Assembly: GCA_964497585.1 (NCBI GenBank) | Contig: CAZCDS010000090.1 | Span: 1 to 20,952 of the forward strand | Direction: 5' to 3' | Origin: CAZCDS01 sp964497585 | GTDB lineage: Bacteria > Desulfobacterota > Desulfomonilia > Desulfomonilales > Desulfomonilaceae | DNA: 20,952 nt | In this document: positions 14,154 through 19,672 of the stretch, piece by piece | Numbering within the stretch: the stretch's first letter is position 1 | How the letters are laid out: every line of letters starts with the position of its first letter | The notes under the pieces: model-generated | What the model saw: the letters and a program-made list of their open reading frames with translations, nothing else | Told to the model about the DNA's origin: nothing | Databases searched by the model: none | Translations under genes and position numbers: made by a program

Positions 14154-15308
14154 TCACTGACCTGCTACCCATATCTCTGTCACTCCGTGCTCAAATGTCA
14201 TGCCGTCGACGGCGTCAAGAAGCTCCTCGTCGCTGATCCGTCCATACCGTTCGGTTACGGCCTTCTCCTTGTACCAGTGACCAAGAATGCTCTCCCGGAT
14301 CTCCGGGTCCATCCTTGACCGTCGAGCGTTCGTCTTCCACGTGTGGCGCAGATCATGGAATCGGGGCCAAGGTTGCTCCAACTCCAGAGCCTCACAGGCG
14401 CGAGGCCAAGGATTCTTAACGGCCTCGTCGCTCGGGGAACGAACCCCCTTGCTGTCCTGGAGAAGGAAAACCCGGTCACTTTCAAGCGATGTAACCTTGA
14501 GCCGGTTTTCAAGGACGGGAACGAGTTCGCGGGAAAGGGGAACCCTCTTCCAACCGCCCTCTTTCGTGGACTCTGGCCCCAAGAAGATCATCCTTCGGGC
14601 GAGAACCACTTGGCCGCGCGTCAAGTAGAAGATCTCGCCGCGTCGCATTCCTGTGAAGTAGGCTGTCCAAACCATTGCCCTGAACCACTCTGGACAGCGA
14701 TTTGCAATCCGTTCGACGTCTTCCCTGGCAAGATAAACCTCGCGCTGGCCTGACTTCTCGGACAGTCGCTTCACCATTCGCACGGGGTTTGCGTCGATCA
14801 CCTGCAGTTCCACGAGCACCTGAAAAAGCTTTGAAAGCACGCTCTTCTCTTTGTTCACCGTACCGGGAGTTACCCCGTCCGACAATCTCGCTGCCAGGTA
14901 TTGGCGAATATCCGGAACCCAGATCTCTTTGACCGGCCGGTCCTTGCCCAGCTTCTCCACCAGATTCGCAAGACAGAAGATGTAACGTTCTTTGGCCTTG
15001 CAGTCCTTGACAGTGGGATAGTTCAGGAAGATCTCCACGGCCTCCCATAAGGTCAGCTCTTTCCTGACCGTCTCTTCCCCCCAGAGGTCCTTCGGCAGTT
15101 CCCATCCCTGGTTGTGGATTATCCGAAGACAGGCTTCCCGGCTCACCGGATCAAGGGCCCGGTAGTCTCCTGATCTGCAGGCGATCAATACGTTCATCTC
15201 AACACGCTTCGCCTCGCTCTTCGTCTGCGCGGACGTTCGGACCATGATCTGCTTGCCGAACAGGCGCAAGCGCAGAGAGTAGACATTCCCCCTCTTGATT
15301 ACTGACAT
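14154..15308 (-). CDS. int: Phage-type tyrosine recombinase / integrase
   Basis: A 384-aa integrase. The N-terminal part (1-75) has a beta-rich arm-binding-like start, and a core-binding helical region covers about 85-190 (LTLWEAVEIFLNYPTV onward). The catalytic domain carries all active residues: Arg222 in TGMRRGEI, Lys249 in STKEGG, His318 and Arg321 in HDLRH, His344 in LGHW and the nucleophile Tyr355 in TERYG. It should catalyse integration at, and with an excisionase removal from, the adjoining tRNA-Val. It is the last gene of a minus-strand operon: its ATG overlaps the end of the excisionase-like gene by ten bases (ATGTCAGTAATC), with GGAG 11 bases upstream. The 3' end points to the tRNA, as is common for tRNA-integrated phages. 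Confidence 0.97.
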   Translation of the reverse strand: MSVIKRGNVYSLRLRLFGKQIMVRTSAQTKSEAKRVEMNVLIACRSGDYRALDPVSREACLRIIHNQGWELPKDLWGEETVRKELTLWEAVEIFLNYPTVKDCKAKERYIFCLANLVEKLGKDRPVKEIWVPDIRQYLAARLSDGVTPGTVNKEKSVLSKLFQVLVELQVIDANPVRMVKRLSEKSGQREVYLAREDVERIANRCPEWFRAMVWTAYFTGMRRGEIFYLTRGQVVLARRMIFLGPESTKEGGWKRVPLSRELVPVLENRLKVTSLESDRVFLLQDSKGVRSPSDEAVKNPWPRACEALELEQPWPRFHDLRHTWKTNARRSRMDPEIRESILGHWYKEKAVTERYGRISDEELLDAVDGMTFEHGVTEIWVAGQ

Positions 15309-15595
15309 AGGTCTCGAATCTCCTTCCTGAGACCTTGCCCTTCAACCCCAACAGATTTCCGTCTTGCACCTCCTTTCGGAGAGCAGGCTACCCGGTTGGG
15401 GCGAGTCTTGTCAATGCGAGTCTGAACCGTTTCGGCTTCGATGAAATCCCGGATATGCTCGGGCGTGAACCTGCGCTCACCCCGGCCGCTGATCCGCACG
15501 TACGCAAGCCGGCCCTCACGGCAGAGACGATGCACTGTCTTGACCGTGCAGGAGAGCGTTTCAGCGGCTTGTGCTGGGGTTAAGAGAGGGTCCAT
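15299..15595 (-). CDS. Excisionase-like MerR/HTH_17 DNA-binding protein
   Basis: A 98-aa protein. Residues 1-55 are an excisionase-type winged helix: LLTPAQAAETLSCTVKTVHR is the HTH, followed by LCREGRLAYVRISG as the wing, then RRFTPEHIRDFIE. The remainder is basic and probably flexible (SPKGGARRKS). Such proteins direct integrase toward excision by bending DNA near the att site; some instead act as repressors. It starts three bases after the stop of the 46-aa gene (TAA-ACC-ATG) and its end overlaps the integrase start, so translation is likely coupled and the proteins made together. Confidence 0.85.
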   Translation of the reverse strand: MDPLLTPAQAAETLSCTVKTVHRLCREGRLAYVRISGRGERRFTPEHIRDFIEAETVQTRIDKTRPNRVACSPKGGARRKSVGVEGQGLRKEIRDLCQ

Positions 15596-15598
15596 GGT

Positions 15599-15739
15599 TT
15601 ATTCTTGCATGTCCCTGACGATTTTTCTCACGAGGCGGGGTAACTCTTTGCGCGTGAACTCAAGCGAGTCAAGCGCATACAATCGGGCCTCAAGAATCGG
15701 TCGAGTTGACAGGGGCAGAATGAGGCTATTCCTTTTCAT
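15599..15739 (-). CDS. 46-aa basic phage protein, unknown function
   Basis: A short gene, MKRNSLILPLSTRPILEARL and onward, 46 residues, helical and positively charged at the end (KELPRLVRKIVRDMQE). The same frame stays open upstream to 15868, but that extension lies inside the 233-aa gene. I chose the ATG at 15739 because it overlaps the stop of that gene in the compact order typical of this operon, with GGGAAAG just upstream. It ends three bases before the excisionase-like start. A role in excision, regulation or DNA binding is possible; nothing is recognised. Confidence 0.5.
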   Translation of the reverse strand: MKRNSLILPLSTRPILEARLYALDSLEFTRKELPRLVRKIVRDMQE

Positions 15740-16427
15740 GCTCTTTCCCGATTTCGGTCCCGTCGAATCGGCTTTCGGCAATGTTGAGATATTCTCGGGA
15801 ATTGTCGATTCCGATACTTCGGCGCCGAAGACGCATTGCTGCCACACGGTCGAAGCCTGAGTAGGCATTCATCCACGACGACTGAACTTCCGTACAGAAT
15901 TCAAGATCCCCAAACGAGACCGTGCTGCCCTTCCGGAAAACATCCTGTATTGCTGCAACGTGCGCAAAGTGGTCCTTACCTGTTACGGCGATTGCCTCTG
16001 TTCGGTCGGGATGCTCCGACGGTCGGGACCTACAATCAGGAGCGGTCCATGCCGTGAATGCCACGACCAAGCAATCTGCTTCGATTATCTCGGCCATCTG
16101 AATGGCCTGGGCCTTCAGGGTGTTGCCTTGTCCGGTAGAGAAAGAGCCAGCCGGGAGCATAAGCCCCTCATTCCCTTTAAACGCGAAGGCCAAAAACAGG
16201 GCGGTATCGCCGCCACGCCGCAGTTTGTCACGAACGAGCCTGGCACAAATCTCCACCCGTCGCTGGAGGTCTCCCTTTTTCATCTCCTCTACGAGTCGGT
16301 GACACTTTTGGTAAGTCAATAAGTGCTCCTGCTGCTCTCTCTTCTTCGTCCGCCTTTTTTTCACAGTTTGGTCCTTTCCTGTGCGTGGTTTAGTGCGCCC
16401 GTTGACGTTCACCCGCTCGGCACTCAT
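15726..16427 (-). CDS. Unrecognised 233-aa phage protein, basic N terminus
   Basis: A 233-aa protein. The first 35 residues are strongly basic (KKRRTKKREQQEH), suggesting DNA or RNA contact. A helical region follows (about 38-75, ending in VRDKLRRGG). Then comes a beta-alternating core (FLAFAFKGNEGLML, and EIIEADCLVVAFTAWTA around 113-129), and later an AIAVTGKDHFAHVAAIQDV segment (145-163). No catalytic motif is obvious and I do not recognise the family. It has no signal peptide or membrane span. It starts 12 bases after the ribbon-helix-helix gene without its own clear ribosome site, and its end overlaps the 46-aa gene by 14 bases, so it belongs to the int/xis operon and is expressed with them. 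A regulatory or integration accessory role is only inferred from position. Confidence 0.65.
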   Translation of the reverse strand: MSAERVNVNGRTKPRTGKDQTVKKRRTKKREQQEHLLTYQKCHRLVEEMKKGDLQRRVEICARLVRDKLRRGGDTALFLAFAFKGNEGLMLPAGSFSTGQGNTLKAQAIQMAEIIEADCLVVAFTAWTAPDCRSRPSEHPDRTEAIAVTGKDHFAHVAAIQDVFRKGSTVSFGDLEFCTEVQSSWMNAYSGFDRVAAMRLRRRSIGIDNSREYLNIAESRFDGTEIGKEHEKE

Positions 16428-16439
16428 GGCGAGTTCGCG

Positions 16440-16610
16440 TTAGACCTTGAGTTTGCCGGCTTCAACCATTTCCATGCCGTGCTCGATGAATCGCCTGAGT
16501 AAAGCGCTAGCGGTGACGTCGTTGGTCACGGCAAACACGCGGAATCGCCTCCACAGTAGCCGATCAACCTGAAACGCTCGGATGACATAATCGTTTTGCT
16601 TCTTGGGCAT
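16440..16610 (-). CDS. Small ribbon-helix-helix DNA-binding protein (56 aa)
   Basis: A 56-residue gene too short for usual ORF lists: MPKKQNDYVIRAFQVDRLLW, then RRFRVFAVTNDVTASALLRR and FIEHGMEMVEAGKLKV. A short strand (YVIRAFQVD), a helix with basic residues and a second helix (TASALLRRFIEHGMEM) match the Arc/MetJ/CopG fold, which binds DNA as a dimer of strands. The start has a strong Shine-Dalgarno, AGGAGG (rc of 16617-16622), six bases upstream, the best ribosome site in the operon. It is the first gene of the block that continues through the 233-aa and 46-aa proteins to xis and int. It probably autoregulates this operon, perhaps through the palindrome just upstream. Confidence 0.75.
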   Translation of the reverse strand: MPKKQNDYVIRAFQVDRLLWRRFRVFAVTNDVTASALLRRFIEHGMEMVEAGKLKV

Positions 16611-16636
16611 AGGTGTCCTCCTGTGTCCTGTGCCCC

Positions 16637-16651
16637 CCCCTACCGGTGGGG
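16637..16651. promoter_or_regulatory. Near-palindrome upstream of the ribbon-helix-helix gene
   Basis: CCCC-T-ACCGGT-GGGG at 16637-16651: a perfect ACCGGT core and CCCC/GGGG flanks with one extra base. It lies 26 bases before the ATG, within the leader or promoter. It is a candidate operator for the RHH protein. A run of eight C (16633-16640) overlaps it. Confidence 0.4.
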
Positions 16652-17412
16652 CGCCGAAATACGCTTGAAAGCTGGGTTTTGTAATTTCATCTGGCTAGTA
16701 TTCTCGCCATTTTTTTGTCCTTATCATTAATCAGTGGGCGGGTCTATGTCGGTTTGTGGCTGCCACGACGAAATAAGTTTTTATTTCAATAATTCCCCGT
16801 GGTTAGTAGTCACAAAAAAACCGCGAGAGCGCACTTTGACGGGCCCCCGCTTTGCAGTATATGGCCCATGCTACACATTACACCCGACATTCATCCGGCC
16901 ATTGCACCGATATTACAGTACATTCGCGATGTGGAGCGCAGTCGTCCCCAGGCGAAAAGCATACTTTTCCACAAAGCCTACGGACCATGCACGGGCAGTC
17001 CAGTCTTCCACAGGGAAGGCTCTGCGTTGCTCACAGAGCTGCATATGCCCATATCGGCTTCTCGGTGGAGCGGTATGCCGTCCGTCGGTTGAACGGTCAG
17101 AGGAAAGGAACATTTCTTGGAAAAAATGGGGGGCCTGGGGGGGCTCGCAGAGGGTCATTTTGGCGGAAAATGTTGTCTCTCTAAACTTGTGTCGGAATTC
17201 GGCCGAGAGCTTGGAGTATTGTACTTATTCTTTGAAGTGAGATATGTGCAATTAGTCCGGTCAGAGCCAGTTTGCGGGATGCCAGGATGGTTTTGTGAAA
17301 GAATCGTGAGGAAAATCGTGCGTGAAAGCAAACCGGCCTCACGGTCGGGCCCCAGGTTTGCAGGGACTCAAATCTCTCGGCTCGGCGCGGGCAGTCTCTT
17401 CGCGGTCATCGT
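16652..17412. other. Prophage stretch with no convincing gene
   Basis: About 760 bases. Plus frames are open over long distances but show no family resemblance, no consistent start site and stop/frame breaks; minus frames also look unrelated to known proteins. Features seen: AT-rich sequence near 16675-16735; a 6-bp hairpin CATTTT/AAAATG at 17156-17172; and two G runs near 17128-17141. It is possibly a regulatory region or decayed genes. Confidence 0.45.
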
Positions 17413-18036
17413 TTACGGTAACAGCCTCCCAGATTCGTCAATCTCCTTCCAACCGAGACGGCCGTAATGGTTCCGCAAAAGCTTCTTGGCAACTATGCAG
17501 TAGACTATCCATGATAGTCCAAGGGTGAATATGCCCAATATTGTCCCGAGCACTGCATGCCCCCAAAGGCCCTTATAAGCAAAATAAAACGGACCGAATA
17601 ACAGCGTCCATACCCATGGGCTTGTCGTCGCTTCAACATGGTTATTGACTGGATTGACGAAGCGCAATGAGCCCGGCTTGCCCTTCGGATAGCTTCTTGA
17701 CGTAGGTCCCACAGGTATTTCTTGTGGGGTACGCCGCTTTCCGGTTTTCCTGCCGTACTTAGCAATGACTATTCCGCAGACAGGGCATTCGTCGGGAGAG
17801 CCGCTTAGTGGGCTCTTACATGCCGGACATTCTGAAGTCCTGGGAGCGGGCATCGACGACGGGATCTGAAGTCTTGACAGTACGTCGCCACTCAACATAC
17901 CAGCAGCGATCATCTTGTCGCATACATTCTTGAGCCCATGCCCCGAAAGGCCGAATTGAGCCATAAGCTGCTGTTCGGTCGCACCGTCGTTAATGGCCCG
18001 AAGTAGCTCTCTGGCGCTAATCTTTCGTTTCGCCAT
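17413..18036 (-). CDS. Zinc-ribbon protein with two C-terminal membrane segments (DUF2628-like), paralogous N terminus
   Basis: A 207-aa protein. Residues 1-55 form a helical module beginning MAKRKISARELLRAINDGA. Cys70, Cys73, Cys84 and Cys87 (CPAC...CPVC) form a zinc ribbon, followed by a basic Pro-rich linker. The C-terminal 70 residues have two hydrophobic segments (about 141-156, LLFGPFYFAYKGLWGH, and 161-183) in the style of DUF2628/superinfection-immunity-like small membrane domains. The first 87 residues align without gaps to the ankyrin protein at 2601-4637, with the four cysteines at identical positions. The ribosome site is GGGGGAG before the ATG. It lies inside the prophage but is host-like; it may be an accessory (moron) gene, for example in membrane signalling or exclusion. 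The function is not established. Confidence 0.75.
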   Translation of the reverse strand: MAKRKISARELLRAINDGATEQQLMAQFGLSGHGLKNVCDKMIAAGMLSGDVLSRLQIPSSMPAPRTSECPACKSPLSGSPDECPVCGIVIAKYGRKTGKRRTPQEIPVGPTSRSYPKGKPGSLRFVNPVNNHVEATTSPWVWTLLFGPFYFAYKGLWGHAVLGTILGIFTLGLSWIVYCIVAKKLLRNHYGRLGWKEIDESGRLLP

Positions 18037-18615
18037 TGATTCTCCCCCACCGATTCGACGAATGCACAGAAACGTTTATCTACAATATCATAATTGACGG
18101 ATGCTGGCAAGTTGGCTCCCTTTCTGACTTGCAACCGAATGTCTCTCCTAAGCCACCCTCGCCGAAAACCCTCCAGAGATATCCGTGGCCGGCCTGCTGG
18201 GTTCAGGCAAGGAAAGGCTCACGCGAACGACCCGCGCGCGCGTACGGGGCATATCCAGCCTTTCTCGCGCGCGTCTGTCATGCTGATCGGTTGCGCACTG
18301 AACCGTCTTGTCTTTCGAGTCATATCATAAGCTGAGCTTATACCTGGGGAGTCCCTCCAGCGCGCTCGCCTGCGTCAAGATTCCCTACTGAGTCCCGAAA
18401 TGTTCCGTTTCTGCGCGGGAATTCATGATCGGTTCCAACCATATAGCTTTCACTATTCGTACTAATCGCGCGAAATTGTTATAGTTTATTAAGACTCTTG
18501 ACAGAACTCGACGAAGAGCGCAAATTGGGGGGAACCTTCCTGCATTCACTGAACCGCCGAAACTCAAAACCCTTGTATCAGCAAAGCGCCCGGCTTCGTC
18601 GGACCTCAACGCGAC
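18037..18615. other. Divergent intergenic region before the leader-controlled cassette
   Basis: Between the zinc-ribbon membrane protein (minus) and the 18688 gene (plus). No frame here is convincing. A GC-rich alternating stretch (CGCGCGCG near 18231 and again near 18265) is present. An AT-rich part (18450-18495) precedes a perfect TTGACA (18498-18503) that has only a poor -10 (CAAATT) 17 bases on; it is the likeliest promoter for the cassette. Confidence 0.4.
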
Positions 18616-18660
18616 GAACCCCGAGGAAACGGAATTCCCAGAACGTCACCCTCGGGGTTC
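18616..18660 (+). promoter_or_regulatory. Leader stem-loop with perfect 11-bp arms
   Basis: GAACCCCGAGG (18616-18626) and CCTCGGGGTTC (18650-18660) are exact inverted copies separated by 23 nt. The stem ends 13 bases before the Shine-Dalgarno AGGAGGT (18674-18680) of the next gene. No T-run follows, so it is not an intrinsic terminator. As RNA it would fold strongly and could control translation or stability; as DNA it could be an operator. Confidence 0.6.
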
Positions 18661-18687
18661 AACCCACACCCCTAGGAGGTATGAGCA

Positions 18688-19113
18688 ATGTCAGAGTATC
18701 CTTTTCGTCTTCCCCAGGCAAGCATCGAGTCGATTGAAGAAACGATGCGGGACATCGAGCCCGTATGGGAGCGCTATGGCCACCACAAAACCGGTCACCC
18801 TTTCCACGTCGCGAGTATGCAGAACTGGAAGTACGAGCTGAGCACTTGCAATGATGCGCTCCAGCAGGCGGTGAACGCGCTGGGTAATTGTCCGCCTATT
18901 CCCACAGCGATTTACGGGGCGATTGAAGCGAGCACAAAACACCTGGATCGGCTCGTCACTGATTTGAATCGGCTTCTGTTTTTCATCATGGAGTCGTGGA
19001 AGCATGACCCGGCGGTCCGTAGCCAGTTCTCTGTCTTGACCCTGGCAGCACTTTCCGAAGATGCGCAAACAGAGAAGGCGGCTCACAAGATTTTCGCAAA
19101 GGTCGAGAAGTGA
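18688..19113 (+). CDS. Unrecognised 141-aa helical protein of the prophage cassette
   Basis: A 141-aa protein starting MSEYPFRLPQASIESIEETM, with the strong ribosome site AGGAGGT seven bases before the ATG, so the start is secure. It is mostly helical and amphipathic, with a His-rich segment (ERYGHHKTGHPFHV, about 28-41) that could bind metal. A central region (LQQAVNALGNCPPIPTAIYG, 58-77) and a helix ending at the C terminus follow. There is no signal peptide, membrane span or known motif. It opposes the tail genes and carries its own leader structure and a downstream terminator shared with the next small gene. This layout is common for accessory genes expressed from a prophage. The function is unknown. 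Confidence 0.7.
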   Translation: MSEYPFRLPQASIESIEETMRDIEPVWERYGHHKTGHPFHVASMQNWKYELSTCNDALQQAVNALGNCPPIPTAIYGAIEASTKHLDRLVTDLNRLLFFIMESWKHDPAVRSQFSVLTLAALSEDAQTEKAAHKIFAKVEK

Positions 19114-19122
19114 CACGCGGAC

Positions 19123-19371
19123 ATGTTGGAGTTGGTGACTCTCTTCCGGGCGGGAATGGCGCATGAAGGTCTTGACGGAAGCATAACGGCGCTCGGGGGA
19201 GCGCGCAAGGCCCTGGAAAGCTGCGTCGAGAAAGACGGTACGGGAATACTCCACGCGATTTACCAGTATACCAGGTTGCGCAGAAATCATCCTATCAAGA
19301 GCGATCAGGAAGAGCTTGCCGAGTCGGAACCCTGTGATGCGCCGGTGACCGAGACGCTCTCGGGCGAGTGA
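19123..19371 (+). CDS. Unrecognised 82-aa protein, second gene of the cassette
   Basis: An 82-aa product starting MLELVTLFRAGMAHEGLDGS, nine bases after the stop of the preceding gene, in the same direction. It is helical in its first half (ITALGGARKALESC), with an acidic C terminus (SDQEELAESEPCDAPVTETL). No strong ribosome site is seen, so it is likely coupled to the upstream gene. It ends 12 bases before a rho-independent terminator. With its neighbour it may form a two-gene module, for instance a complex or toxin-antitoxin-like pair, but nothing in sequence proves this. Confidence 0.5.
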   Translation: MLELVTLFRAGMAHEGLDGSITALGGARKALESCVEKDGTGILHAIYQYTRLRRNHPIKSDQEELAESEPCDAPVTETLSGE

Positions 19372-19383
19372 AGCACGTCAAGT

Positions 19384-19412
19384 GGCCCTCAACTCGGGGC
19401 CCTTTTCTTTTG
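19384..19412 (+). terminator. Rho-independent terminator of the two-gene cassette
   Basis: GGCCC (19384-19388) pairs with GGGCC (19397-19401) around an 8-nt loop, followed by CTTTTCTTTT. It is 12 bases after the stop of the 82-aa gene. It isolates the cassette from the opposing tail genes. Confidence 0.75.
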
Positions 19413-19423
19413 TGCAAGGGCGG

Positions 19424-19657
19424 TCAGGCCCGTGTCTGCCATGCCTGCATACGCTTGTCGAACCTTACGCGCCAAGATTCCAGCGTCATGCAGAATCCCT
19501 CGATTCCACGTGCACTCTTCATGAAAACCCAGCCTACGCCAGCGATCAGAAAGCTGGTGAGCCATACAAGGCCGCACAGCAAGGATATGAGAAGACTGAT
19601 CGGAATGTTGACGATGGCCCGAACGATTGCAGCTAGACGATATCTCACTGTTCCCAT
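19424..19657 (-). CDS. Small membrane protein downstream of the tape-measure gene
   Basis: A 77-aa protein, MGTVRYRLAAIVRAIVNIPI and onward, with one or two hydrophobic segments (about 8-27 and 29-47, GLVWLTSFLIAGVGWVF) and a basic, polar C terminus. A ribosome site AAGGGA lies about nine bases upstream of the ATG. It follows the tape-measure gene by 15 bases on the same strand, so it is part of the late tail operon. A holin-like, tail-associated or membrane-anchoring role is possible, but its topology and family are not recognised. Confidence 0.55.
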   Translation of the reverse strand: MGTVRYRLAAIVRAIVNIPISLLISLLCGLVWLTSFLIAGVGWVFMKSARGIEGFCMTLESWRVRFDKRMQAWQTRA

Positions 19658-19672
19658 GATTGAATCCCTTTC

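Noticed and set aside
17128..17141. Two long G runs as a possible G-quadruplex
   Set aside because: Only two separated G tracts, so four tracts with loops are not clearly available.
16734..17240. Plus-strand frame of 168 codons in the gene-poor prophage stretch
   Set aside because: No ribosome site, erratic composition and no family resemblance; long open frames here are expected by chance in GC-rich DNA.
18691..19290. Minus-strand frame of 199 codons across the cassette
   Set aside because: It is antisense to the 18688 gene, which has a strong ribosome site and a terminator on the plus strand.
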